Source: an uncultured Bacteroidales bacterium (GTDB lineage Bacteria; Bacteroidota; Bacteroidia; Bacteroidales; UBA3663). Taken from it: a stretch of DNA of 36,390 nt. Below, one piece after another: positions 1-7,972 of this stretch. The stretch is taken from assembly GCA_905235375.1 (NCBI GenBank), contig CAJOLH010000039.1, positions 1-36,390 on the forward strand, read 5' to 3'. Numbering within the stretch: the stretch's first letter is position 1; each line of letters begins with the position of its first letter. Under the pieces are notes generated by a model. The model saw only the letters and a program-made list of their open reading frames with translations, ran no database searches and was not told the origin of the DNA. Both the position numbers and the translations under genes were made by a program.

Positions 1-1
1 G

Positions 2-931
2 TGGTACGACAACTACTGCTTTGCCAAAGAATGTCTCAACGAGCCTCCACTCTATAACAGCGATATGGTGCTCTACTTCCTCTATAATTACATTGATGGA
101 GAAGGATGTATTCCTGATAATATGCTTGACGCGAACATCCGCACGGACTACAATAAGCTTCGGATGCTGATACGTAAGGATCGAGGCTTCGAGCACGACG
201 CGAGCGCCATCCAGCACATTGTCGAGACGGGCGGCATCACGGCAAAGCTGAAGGATCATTTCCCCTCGGAGGGCATCACCGACCCCGACAACTTCGTCTC
301 TCTGCTCTACTACTTCGGTATGCTCACCATCGCAGGCAGCGGCATCCGTGGCGTCAAATTCCGCATCCCGAACCTGGTTGTGCGCGAGCAGATGTACGGC
401 TACCTGATGCAGACCTATCGCGACATCAATCTTTCGGCAAATGACTACGAGCGAAACGAACTGATGGTAAATATGGCTGTTGACGGCGAGTGGCGACCTT
501 TCTTTGAGTTCATTGCCGAGACGCTTCGCATCTATTCGTCGAACCGCGACAAGCAGAAGGGCGAGTATTACGTCCACGGATTCACCTTGGCATTGACTTG
601 TCTGCAGAGCTTCTATCTTCCCATCAGCGAGCAGGATGCGGGAGTGAAGAGCCGAAAAGGGCAGGAGGTGAGCGGCGGCTATGCCGACATCTATATGCAG
701 CCGCGCTTGGAGGTCTATCCCGACCTTGCGCACAGCTACCTTTTGGAGCTGAAATACCTGCCCTCGTCGGCTACGGATGCCGAAGTCGAAACCGCTCGCC
801 AGACCGCCATCGCGCAGCTCACGCGCTATGCTCAGGGTCTCAACATTGCCGGTACCATCGGTCACACGCAGCTGCACCGCCTCATCCTCCTTTGGCGAGG
901 CATAGAGCTGGCGGTGGCTGAGGAATTTTGA
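2..931 (+). CDS. AAA-ATPase-like / PD-(D/E)XK nuclease protein, 3' part
   Basis: The reading frame is open from base 2 (WYDNYCFAKECLNEPP...), so the gene begins before the window; the first internal Met (base 65) is not a credible start. What remains is the C-terminal part of the family with an N-terminal AAA-ATPase-like domain and a C-terminal PD-(D/E)XK nuclease-like domain, common in many copies in Bacteroidales. The WYDNY block resembles the WYNGY-type segment that follows the ATPase domain. Near the C-terminus GGYADIYM followed by LLELKYLP supplies the D...ExK pattern of the nuclease-like fold. The Walker motifs would lie upstream of the window. The cellular role of this family is not established; it is often near mobile DNA, and it has a related remnant on the opposite strand at 1051-1143. 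The family call is from memory of its motifs. Confidence 0.8.
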   Translation, partial: WYDNYCFAKECLNEPPLYNSDMVLYFLYNYIDGEGCIPDNMLDANIRTDYNKLRMLIRKDRGFEHDASAIQHIVETGGITAKLKDHFPSEGITDPDNFVSLLYYFGMLTIAGSGIRGVKFRIPNLVVREQMYGYLMQTYRDINLSANDYERNELMVNMAVDGEWRPFFEFIAETLRIYSSNRDKQKGEYYVHGFTLALTCLQSFYLPISEQDAGVKSRKGQEVSGGYADIYMQPRLEVYPDLAHSYLLELKYLPSSATDAEVETARQTAIAQLTRYAQGLNIAGTIGHTQLHRLILLWRGIELAVAEEF

Positions 932-1050
932 AAATTTGTTCATAGTTCCTCTATAAGTAACTATTCGGAATCAAGTAAAGTCCTACTAGGGTTAAGACGA
1001 GAAGTAGTAAACTCTTTGTAGGGTTAAAGTTTAATTCCAGTCAAGTTTTT

Positions 1051-1143
1051 TCAGGGAACTACAAAATTTGATTTTTTGTAGAAAATAAAAGCAGGCTGGT
1101 CCTCACGGATGAGCCTACCTGTTATGTTGAATCTTTTTCTCAT
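1051..1143 (-). pseudogene. Decayed 5' end of an AAA-ATPase-like gene
   Basis: A 30-codon frame starts MRKRFNITG, which matches the usual N-terminus of the AAA-ATPase-like/PD-(D/E)XK family represented at 2-931 (typically RFNxTG then a CxP..HYM segment). After nine residues the similarity stops and the DNA runs into a terminator-like hairpin. A good promoter sits about 50 bases upstream. It may be a gene start left behind by a deletion, or a short transcript that keeps only the leader of such a gene. The match is short, so confidence is limited. Confidence 0.35.
1081..1116 (-). terminator. Rho-independent terminator-like hairpin
   Basis: On the minus strand AGGCT and TCC pair with GGA and AGCCT around a GTGA tetraloop, with a 2x2 internal loop, followed by GCTTTTATTTTC. 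Together with the promoter at 1195-1224 it defines a potential transcript of about 100 nt. It lies within the frame of the RFNITG remnant. Confidence 0.5.
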
Positions 1144-1194
1144 TGCTGAAAACTTTTAGAATTAGTGAAAGCCGTCTCTGGCTATATAATGGTG

Positions 1195-1224
1195 CAAAGT
1201 TACTATTATTTTTCAATAAGCAAT
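1195..1224 (-). promoter_or_regulatory. Bacteroidetes-type promoter, minus strand
   Basis: Minus strand TAACTTTG (1202-1195) fits the TAnnTTTG -7 element. An ATTG near 1224-1221, 18 bases upstream, is a three-of-four match to the -33 TTTG. It points at the RFNITG remnant, not at the complete ATPase gene. Confidence 0.5.
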
Positions 1225-1241
1225 AGAAATATTGTTCATGG

Positions 1242-2570
1242 CTAAAGGAATGGTGTAAAATACACAGGTAGGCAAATGGTAGAACTGTCTTTTTGATAGT
1301 CCTTTGTATAGAGCAATATCCTTTCTCCAATACGCGATGAATACTTTTCGCAGAAAGCATCAAGAGACTTATGCGTTTTGTAACCAGACGACTTTACTTC
1401 AATGGGAATTAGTTTGTTGCCTCTTGAAAGAAGAAAATCGATTTCGTAGTTATGATTATTGCCATCAGGGAATGTATAATAATATAATTCATTTCCCGAA
1501 GCTTTTAACATTTGTGCCACCAGATTTTCATATACATAACCGAGATTTGCATCTAATTTATCACTGAGCAGCTTGTTATAGATGATATTTTCTGTATAAT
1601 CTTTATCCCAGAAAGCTAATGTTATGAAAAGCCCCGTATCATTCATAAACATTTTATATCGTCCTAAGTCTTTGTTCAACCCCAGGCCGACATGTGGGTC
1701 ATTCGCATGGTAGGCTATATTGATTACCATACTGTCAATCATTTCCTTGATAGTGATATTCTTCGTTTCAGTCATTCGATTCTCGACGGTGGAAGAAAAC
1801 ATATATCGATTAGCATTACTGGTCAGTTGCGATGGAATATCCATGAATATTTGCGATGCGATTCCAGAAGCATCTATTTTGCGAAAATCATCATCGTATA
1901 ATTGGATAATCTCTCGTTTCTTTTCATCTACTTGCTGCAAATTGTTTGTTTGCAGATAGGTATCGACGGCTTGGGGCATGCCACCAATGACCATGTATAA
2001 ACGCAGGTCTCTCATCCATTGGCGATGGACGGCTTGCCCCATTTCGCGTTTCAAACGATATGCTTCTTTCATGAATGAAGGGGTATTAACATCTCCGATT
2101 GCCCATCGGAACTCTTCAAAACTCATCGGAAACAGTGTTAGACGAGTTTCTTCCGATGGAATCACAATATTCTGAACATTCTTTTTTATTGAGAGCAGAG
2201 AGCCTGTCTCAATATAATCGTATCTTCCATCTTTTACCAGATATTTAATTGCCTGCCTTGCCAATGGCTGCAATTGAACTTCATCGAATATGATTACAGA
2301 ATCTCTTTTGTGAAGTGTCGTGTGGTAAAGATTTTGAATGCGAAAGAAGAAGAAATCCAAATCTCTGATATTATGAAACAACTCGTCTATCTCGTTTGAT
2401 GTATTTGCAAAGTCAACGAGAATATAAGATTTGTATTCGTTTTTAGCGAACTCCTCTGCAATGGTGGATTTACCAACACGGCGTGCTCCTTTAATGAGTA
2501 ACGCGGTGGTCCCTCTTCGCTCGTTTTTCCAACGAAGCATTTCGTCATAAATATTACGTTTGAATATCAT
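1242..2570 (-). CDS. ATP-binding protein, AAA + DUF4143 family
   Basis: This 442-residue protein is full length for the family. Walker A is KGARRVGKST at about residues 27-36; Walker B-like VIIFDEVQ is at about 91-98; ETGS at about 121-124 looks like the sensor segment. The C-terminal third is the DUF4143 type, with EIDFLLSRGNKLIPIEVKSSG-like residues near 375-395, a D...ExK pattern reminiscent of PD-(D/E)XK nucleases. Such ATPases are abundant in Bacteroidales, and their function is not settled; defence, toxin-antitoxin-like and transposon-linked roles have been suggested, and nothing here decides. The ATG at 2570 is chosen because the promoter at 2597-2627 leaves a leader of about 20 bases. 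It is monocistronic. Confidence 0.85.
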   Translation of the reverse strand: MIFKRNIYDEMLRWKNERRGTTALLIKGARRVGKSTIAEEFAKNEYKSYILVDFANTSNEIDELFHNIRDLDFFFFRIQNLYHTTLHKRDSVIIFDEVQLQPLARQAIKYLVKDGRYDYIETGSLLSIKKNVQNIVIPSEETRLTLFPMSFEEFRWAIGDVNTPSFMKEAYRLKREMGQAVHRQWMRDLRLYMVIGGMPQAVDTYLQTNNLQQVDEKKREIIQLYDDDFRKIDASGIASQIFMDIPSQLTSNANRYMFSSTVENRMTETKNITIKEMIDSMVINIAYHANDPHVGLGLNKDLGRYKMFMNDTGLFITLAFWDKDYTENIIYNKLLSDKLDANLGYVYENLVAQMLKASGNELYYYTFPDGNNHNYEIDFLLSRGNKLIPIEVKSSGYKTHKSLDAFCEKYSSRIGERILLYTKDYQKDSSTICLPVYFTPFL

Positions 2571-2596
2571 AAGTCATAACTATTTGAAAATCGGTG

Positions 2597-2627
2597 CAAA
2601 GATACATCATTTTTCCGAAATCGCAAA
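2597..2627 (-). promoter_or_regulatory. Promoter of the DUF4143 ATPase gene
   Basis: TTTG (2627-2624) and TATCTTTG (2604-2597) on the minus strand are separated by 19 bases, an ideal match to the Bacteroidetes housekeeping consensus. The -33 element lies inside the first copy of the 33-bp repeat (CGCAAAA read on the plus strand). Confidence 0.75.
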
Positions 2628-2696
2628 ATTTTTTTTGCTCAAAACTACACTTTTCGCAAAATGTTTTTTGGCTGAAACTGCACTTTTCGCAAAATC
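2622..2696. repeat. 33-bp direct repeat, about 2.3 copies, at an ATPase promoter
   Basis: Copies start at 2622, 2655 and 2688 (partial). All begin CGCAAAAT; the two full ones share the T-run and end AAACT(A/G)CACTTTT. Copies 1 and 2 differ at only a handful of positions. The first copy supplies the -33 hexamer region of the ATPase promoter; the others lie further upstream, where an activator or repressor could bind. Confidence 0.8.
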
Positions 2697-2867
2697 TTGC
2701 TTATTTTGATGCAAAATGAATCCATTTCATCATTATTTCGTAGTGCAAAAGATATTCGTCGGAATCATCCCTTTCCCGATTCCAATGTTTTTAGACAGCA
2801 TCTTCCCGATTTCTCTGCCTCTTTTCATTAAGCATACTAAAAGCCTCTTGAAAGGGTTCTGAATGCG

Positions 2868-2918
2868 GATAGCAGCTCCTTAACTAAGTCAAAGTAGGGT
2901 AGTTAAGGAGCTGCTATC
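2868..2918. repeat. 19-bp perfect inverted repeat
   Basis: GATAGCAGCTCCTTAACTA (2868-2886) is exactly complementary to 2900-2918, with a 13-base loop. No long T-run follows on either strand (the plus side continues with CGTTTGCTTCTTT), so it is a weak terminator candidate. It lies between the ATPase promoter region and the ISL3 remnant and could be an old mobile-element end. Apart from this and the 33-bp repeats, 2697-2992 shows nothing I recognise. Confidence 0.75.
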
Positions 2919-2992
2919 GTTTGCTTCTTTGAAAGATCTTCATGCCCGTAGTGATTTACAATCTACAAGGCGAATCGAGCAATCGGAGGTGA

Positions 2993-3334
2993 CGACGGAT
3001 CAATTGTTCGTGTAGATTTCAAGTTATCTATGAGGATGTATTCAAGAATTCCGACCTAGCCAAGAAACATGAAGAGGAATGGTGCCCTTTGGTCGAAGCC
3101 TATGGCATCAAACCAATGCAGGACTTTGTCAAGATGATAAAGGCGCACATGTTTGGTATCAGAACATTCTTCAATGACTGGGCTGTCAACAATGGTATCC
3201 TTGAGGGATTGAACTCCAAGATCCAGCTCGCCAAGAAGAGAGCAAGAGGTTTCTGCAATGTCCAGAACTTTATCAACGTAATCTACTTTACTTGTGGTAA
3301 GCTCCAGTTGGACTACCCACAGTATCCGTTATAG
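2993..3334 (+). pseudogene. ISL3-family transposase, C-terminal remnant
   Basis: The frame is open from just after a TGA at 2990-2992 and reads ...VIYEDVFKNSDLAKKHEE..., then a long helix and NNGILEGLNSKI..AKKRARGF..., the NG-x-x-EG-x-N-x-K-I...KR-A-G signature near the C-terminal Glu of the ISL3-type DDE domain. The N-terminal zinc-finger, HTH and first two catalytic Asp regions are missing, and no intact IS ends are visible, so it is dead. Its last 47 bases overlap, on the opposite strand, the end of the Sel1-repeat gene, which suggests the insertion clipped that gene's 3' end. Confidence 0.75.
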
Positions 3335-4676
3335 ACCCAGTTTTCCCAGTTTTTTTGTCATTAATGATAATTCTTTCTCTTTCTTTCCTTTCTTCTTCTT
3401 TTCTTTCATTATCATTTATTTTCTCTAACTCTTTAATCGCTGATTCGTGACCATTGGAGGCCGCCATAGAAAAGAGTTCTTTGGCTTGGGTTATATTCTT
3501 CTTGACGAGATTCCCTTCCATGTAAGCCTGTCCGAGTAAATATTGAGCTTCAGCAAATCCTTGATCCGACGCTTCTTTGAGCAACTTGAATGCCATCTTT
3601 TTGTCAGCACGCAAACCTAAACCGTTTCCGTAGCAAATTGCCATTCTGCATTTCGCACCAAGGTGGCCTTTTTGCATAGCTTTTTTGTACCATTCTATAG
3701 CTTTGGGATGGTCAATCGCTGTTCCTATCCCCATTTCGTGGCACCAACCTAACAAATATTCCCCTTCCGTATAACCTTTTGAAGCCGCTTTACTGATCCA
3801 AGAAAAGGATTCAGATTCATCTTTTCTAATCCCGCGACCATCCATTAGGCATAATCCAAGGTTGCATTGTGCCACATCATTGCCCAATTTTGCCGATTTG
3901 GTGTACCATTCGACGGCTTTCTGCATATCATGCTGGATGCCTAGCCCATATTCATAGCAGTAGCCAACTTCGCATTGAGCTTCTGGATTACTTTGATTGG
4001 CTGCTTGCATATACCAGAAAAAACCAGAATCATAGTTCATCTCTACTCCGAGCCCACTCATAAAACAATTACCTATGTAGTATTGAGCTCTTGCCAAGCC
4101 TGAGCGAGCGGCTTTCTCATACCATAGGAAGGCTTGATGATAGTCTTGGTCAACACCTTTCCCATTCTCATAGCATAAGCCTAAATTACATAATGCGTCA
4201 GGGTAGTTTTGATTAGCTGCCATCTGAAGCCAATATATCATTTGCTGATAATCTTTATCAACTCCTTTACCTGTTTCATAGCAGATGGCTAAACTATTTT
4301 GAGCTGCGCTATATCCTTGTTCGGCAGCTTTTTTGTACCATTGCGCCGCAGTTTGATTGTCATGAAATACCCCCTCACCAAATTCATAGCAAGTACCGAT
4401 ATTATACTGTGCTTCTGCATAACCTTGTTCGGCAGCTTTTTCGTACCATTCCGCTGCTGCGACGTAATCTTGTTCCACGCCATCTCCCTTGTCATAGCAT
4501 TGTGCCAATAAGTTTTGAGCTTGGGGATCGCCCTTTTCGGCAGCTTCTTTAAAATACATTACAGCTTCTTTAACATATCCTTTCTCGTATAACGCTTTTC
4601 CCAACTCTACTTGGGCAGATAGCTGGTTGAATAGGACTAATATAATAATTAATGTATAGAGGCGTGTCTTTAACAT
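3288..4676 (-). CDS. Exported Sel1-repeat protein
   Basis: The 462 residues begin with a signal peptide (MLKTRLYTLIIILVLFNQLSAQ) followed by about 11 Sel1-like (TPR-like) repeats of 36 residues with the AxWYxKAAEQG-x-AxAQ-x-LGxCYexG-GV pattern, from about residue 23 to 420. Sel1 repeats form alpha-solenoids that scaffold protein-protein contacts. A charged tail (ERKEEERKERERI) follows. The final dozen or so residues (TDTVGSPTGAYHK) are read from the antisense strand of the ISL3 remnant, so the native C-terminus seems to have been replaced. It is the last gene of the eight-gene exported cluster, 15 bases after the preceding one. A role as adaptor for the caspase-like protein is inference. Confidence 0.85.
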   Translation of the reverse strand: MLKTRLYTLIIILVLFNQLSAQVELGKALYEKGYVKEAVMYFKEAAEKGDPQAQNLLAQCYDKGDGVEQDYVAAAEWYEKAAEQGYAEAQYNIGTCYEFGEGVFHDNQTAAQWYKKAAEQGYSAAQNSLAICYETGKGVDKDYQQMIYWLQMAANQNYPDALCNLGLCYENGKGVDQDYHQAFLWYEKAARSGLARAQYYIGNCFMSGLGVEMNYDSGFFWYMQAANQSNPEAQCEVGYCYEYGLGIQHDMQKAVEWYTKSAKLGNDVAQCNLGLCLMDGRGIRKDESESFSWISKAASKGYTEGEYLLGWCHEMGIGTAIDHPKAIEWYKKAMQKGHLGAKCRMAICYGNGLGLRADKKMAFKLLKEASDQGFAEAQYLLGQAYMEGNLVKKNITQAKELFSMAASNGHESAIKELEKINDNERKEEERKERERIIINDKKTGKTGSITDTVGSPTGAYHK

Positions 4677-4691
4677 AGGACTTTATATCGA

Positions 4692-5537
4692 TTAGCGGAC
4701 CCAATACTCAAAATTTTCAACTAAGCGAACTAATTTGTAATCGCCATAGTATTTTGCATTTTGAATATAGTCCATTGTTAATTTCATTCGCTTCTTTTTG
4801 GGAATATTTTTACATCCTTTTCCTTCGTACGTCATGATAGACAATCGATAATAGGCATCCCCGTTTTTTTCTCTTTCAGCCACATCCTTGAATGCCTTAT
4901 ACGCCATCTCGTATCTCTCTTCGTCAAAGAAGATATTGGCTTGTAAAAGGTTATAGTGTTCATTATTATTGTATGCTTCATGTATTGGGTTATGAAAAAC
5001 ATCATTATAAATATCAGATATTTTTCTTATATCAACATGAAAATAAATAGTATCATTAAAGAAATGGTTTTTACCTTTGTTGTCTGATATTTTCTTTTCA
5101 ACTATAAGATTTACGAACGATGGTGATTCATTCTTGTCAAATTTTGGCTTTGATACAGGTACAACTTTAGTAATTCTATAATTAAGACCATTAATAACAT
5201 TATCATTGGATAAAGTACCCATTAATTCGAAATATTTCCTGCATACGAGTTGTCTATCTTCACCAGCAGCTTTACTTATACGCTTGAAGTCATTGGGTAA
5301 TATTTGATCCGGCCCCAAACTGAATTTGTTTTTAAACTGTTCATATGCACCCATATATGGATCATCTTGATAATGGTTTTCTGCAATAATGAGTTGTTGG
5401 TACAAGTCCTCTGTGAATTCTCGAGCGTCTGCTAAAACTACAGCATCTGCCGATGGCGCAGCTGGCATATTGCTCAGCCACGCGAAAGCTGTAGTACTTA
5501 TAACTACAATAGTTACAAGATAATCATTTTTTTTCAT
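4692..5537 (-). CDS. Exported or membrane-anchored protein with TPR/Sel1-like C-terminus
   Basis: Not recognised as a named family. The 281 residues start with a hydrophobic segment (residues 6-25, LVTIVVISTTAFAWLSNMP) that is a signal peptide or anchor. The middle (about 70-180) is an alpha/beta region of the kind seen in small exported domains. The C-terminal 80 residues (LLQANIFFDEERYEMAYKAF..A..GDAYYRLSIMTYEGKGC) look like one or two TPR/Sel1 helix pairs, echoing the next gene. It lies 10 bases after the beta-rich protein gene and 15 before the Sel1 gene, so co-transcription is likely. Function unknown. Confidence 0.75.
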   Translation of the reverse strand: MKKNDYLVTIVVISTTAFAWLSNMPAAPSADAVVLADAREFTEDLYQQLIIAENHYQDDPYMGAYEQFKNKFSLGPDQILPNDFKRISKAAGEDRQLVCRKYFELMGTLSNDNVINGLNYRITKVVPVSKPKFDKNESPSFVNLIVEKKISDNKGKNHFFNDTIYFHVDIRKISDIYNDVFHNPIHEAYNNNEHYNLLQANIFFDEERYEMAYKAFKDVAEREKNGDAYYRLSIMTYEGKGCKNIPKKKRMKLTMDYIQNAKYYGDYKLVRLVENFEYWVR

Positions 5538-5547
5538 AGTATTTTAC

Positions 5548-6372
5548 TTATAAGCGTTCTCCAGATTGCTGGAAATTTACCTTCCAACATAGACCTATTG
5601 TCCACATTTTCATCTTCATTCCGTTAGGAATCACTGGAGTCGATGCTGATGTGTCAAAGGAGTCGTCAAAAAGGCTGAAATGATTAAAGTCAGCAAATAA
5701 ACCTATGTCTTCAAATATCGTTTTGCCGGTAAACACAATGGCAAAATGGCTTACCAAGCCATTTTTGATGAAGTCATTTCCTAACTTATAAGGATCATTG
5801 TACTTAAAAGCATAGCTATATCTGGCACCCACTTCAAATTTGGTTCTCCAGAAATTGTTTCCATGAGATGAATTTGCCATTTTTCCAACAATGAAAAATA
5901 GATTGCCACCCATTAGTACTCGTTGAATATTGTGTTTCAAATAACCGACATCGTTCATATCCAACAATTTGAATTGGTTTTGACGATATTGCGCTACTCC
6001 TGTAATTCCGAAATTGATATAACTTGATGGACTATAGGTTTGGTATCCAAGTTCAATTCCACATTGAACATCTCTAAAGAGATTTTCTGCGGTTAACCCA
6101 TTGAATTTGAAATGCTCAATATCCAATTCTTTGTGATTCGCTTCAATAGTCATTGGGGACCAGAGATAATAGCTGCCAAATACATTGGTATGCATTGCGC
6201 TGTTTAATAAGCCTCCAAGAGTACTGGCGACAGCATCAGTATATAAGTTGCCAGAACCTAAATCAACATTAGTTACGAGATGATGACGTTTGGCAGCATT
6301 TTGAGCCTGTAGGCCAAATGCTGATAGTAAAATCAGAGTAATACTATAAGTGATTATTTTTATAGTTTTCAT
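5548..6372 (-). CDS. Exported beta-rich protein, probable outer-membrane protein
   Basis: The 274-residue product has a clear signal peptide (MKTIKIITYSITLILLSAFGLQAQ). The mature part alternates aromatic and polar residues (GYQTYSPSSYINFGITGVAQY, KFEVGARYSYAFKY, GLFADFNHF), as beta-barrel strands do, and ends with a WTIGLCWKVNF strand followed by a short hydrophilic tail. I do not recognise the family. Its ATG overlaps the TGA of the preceding gene by four bases (ATGA at 6372-6369), so translation is probably coupled. Confidence 0.75.
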   Translation of the reverse strand: MKTIKIITYSITLILLSAFGLQAQNAAKRHHLVTNVDLGSGNLYTDAVASTLGGLLNSAMHTNVFGSYYLWSPMTIEANHKELDIEHFKFNGLTAENLFRDVQCGIELGYQTYSPSSYINFGITGVAQYRQNQFKLLDMNDVGYLKHNIQRVLMGGNLFFIVGKMANSSHGNNFWRTKFEVGARYSYAFKYNDPYKLGNDFIKNGLVSHFAIVFTGKTIFEDIGLFADFNHFSLFDDSFDTSASTPVIPNGMKMKMWTIGLCWKVNFQQSGERL

Positions 6373-7187
6373 ATTCTATTTTTGATTTCGGTTATTGGAT
6401 CAAATTGATCACTGATTTTCTCCACTGAGTCGATAAGCATACCAGAATGGCTTTGAATGGTGTTATCTTCAGAAACGTGAAACACGTATCCAGCAACATC
6501 AAAAATATAAAAGCCAATTGATTCACATTGGTTTAGCTTCAGATGCTTTTCATGAAGTAATCCCCAGAAATAACTCAATTGGTCAACTTCTTTGCTTTTA
6601 GTACGCATTCCTAAGGCATTTTGAGGCTCATTTTCAAGAAATTGTAACATTTCGATAAAGCTGACTTCATGTTCTACGGGGCTTATTGTTCTCCACTGGG
6701 TAGTGTCAATAAGGCCAGCTTCTTGAAGACCATCGACATCAACGATGCACCATCGATATACTTCATCCTTTATCTTTTCAGGTTTTAAAATAATATGAAG
6801 AGATATTTTCTTCCCCTGATACGTGCCTCCACAACTTGCGTCTGCATACCAAATGGAATTCTTGAAGTCAAGAAAAGTTCCAGAATAGACCGCTTTGGTA
6901 ATAAAGTTTTCTACTCTTGCTTTGGAGATATCATCCATTTTTTGAACATAATTGTCGGCGATAAGCGAAACAATATTTTTTTGTCTAAACATAGAATCAG
7001 ACGCTTCAATGCCTGGGGTTACCTTCGCTCCATTGAAACGGTCCATGAATTCTTCCATAGACTTAACACGCATATTGTAGTATTGCATATGCAATTCGTG
7101 ATTTGTATAAGATACTGTTTGCGCCACAATTGTCGTATAATTACACAATATGGCACATATTGATGAAATAATAAATATTCTCTTCAT
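6369..7187 (-). CDS. Exported protein of unknown function
   Basis: The frame is open to 7235, but the Met at 7187 starts a proper signal peptide (MKRIFIISSICAILCNYTTIVAQ), so that start is chosen, giving 272 residues. The mature protein begins with a helical segment (MRVKSMEEFMDRFNGAK), then a mixed region with ADASCGGTYQGKKISLHIILKPE that resembles the beta-sheet part of an NTF2-like or lipocalin-like domain; this is only a visual impression. A similar layout (helix, then beta-sheet with YY/W) is seen in the 226-residue neighbour, and the two may be diverged paralogues. It overlaps the next gene by four bases. Confidence 0.75.
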   Translation of the reverse strand: MKRIFIISSICAILCNYTTIVAQTVSYTNHELHMQYYNMRVKSMEEFMDRFNGAKVTPGIEASDSMFRQKNIVSLIADNYVQKMDDISKARVENFITKAVYSGTFLDFKNSIWYADASCGGTYQGKKISLHIILKPEKIKDEVYRWCIVDVDGLQEAGLIDTTQWRTISPVEHEVSFIEMLQFLENEPQNALGMRTKSKEVDQLSYFWGLLHEKHLKLNQCESIGFYIFDVAGYVFHVSEDNTIQSHSGMLIDSVEKISDQFDPITEIKNRI

Positions 7188-7262
7188 TTGACCACAATTA
7201 GATAAACAATGGAGAATTTGTTGGGAGTATATCACTTCGACATACTCCCAAATTATTAATAA

Positions 7263-7943
7263 TTAGTAGAAGTTGCTGGAATCCACAGACTTCACATCAC
7301 CTAATTTGATGACAAATACTTCTATGGCTCCTGCAGGAGTAATTGCTACTTTCTTCTGGATATATACTTTCACTTTCTTAATATCTTGATCTACACGAAC
7401 CGACCAATCGGTCTCCCTCCGATATGTTTGAAAATAAGTGGCTGTAGCGACATATTCAGTGCCTTCGGCATTAGCTGCATAGATTTCGCTCACTTGTACT
7501 CCTTCTGCTTGCTTAATAGTTATTCTGGCATGAGTTGCGCTGTATTTGGTCGCATTCAGATAATATTTCATTGTTTGGGTTGCAATTCTTCCTTCACGAC
7601 CTGTTGTCTGCATCGTTACTGCCTTATGCAGAATTCGTCGATCTGTCATCGGGTCAATATAGTAATATGGATTTCCTTCTCCGATGAATAAGTCGAGTGC
7701 ATCTTCTATTGCTAGATTTTTGGTTTTTTCAGAGTTCAATGCGTTAACAATAATGCCCAAATCATTCTGGAACACATCAACTTTTTGTTTTATCTGCCCT
7801 TGAATTGATTCGATCTGTTCTTGTGTCAAACCATTAGCTTTTTCGTAAGATTCAGAATTTGTTTGAGCTGAAGTTTGACCATAAAGACCTACATTGCTAA
7901 ATAGAGCAATAGTTGCAAATAATGTGAATGCCAAATGTTTCAT
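7263..7943 (-). CDS. Exported protein of unknown function, possibly NTF2-like
   Basis: The 226 residues start with a signal peptide (MKHLAFTLFATIALFSNVGLYGQ). A helical stretch (LTQEQIESIQGQIKQKVDVFQNDL split by NALNSEKTKN) precedes a segment with DALDLFIGEGNPYYYIDPMTDRR and then beta-strands (KYSATHARITIKQ, YVATATYFQTYRR, KKVKVYIQKK). This helix-then-curved-sheet order suggests an NTF2-like or SnoaL-like fold, not proven. It directly follows the caspase-like gene (29 bases), so it may be substrate, inhibitor or partner of the peptidase; that is inference. Confidence 0.75.
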   Translation of the reverse strand: MKHLAFTLFATIALFSNVGLYGQTSAQTNSESYEKANGLTQEQIESIQGQIKQKVDVFQNDLGIIVNALNSEKTKNLAIEDALDLFIGEGNPYYYIDPMTDRRILHKAVTMQTTGREGRIATQTMKYYLNATKYSATHARITIKQAEGVQVSEIYAANAEGTEYVATATYFQTYRRETDWSVRVDQDIKKVKVYIQKKVAITPAGAIEVFVIKLGDVKSVDSSNFY

Positions 7944-7972
7944 AATATTTATATAATTAATTAAAAATCATA

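Noticed and set aside
1115..1363. 82-codon minus-strand frame
   Set aside because: Overlaps the end of the DUF4143 ATPase gene and a promoter, with no recognisable features.
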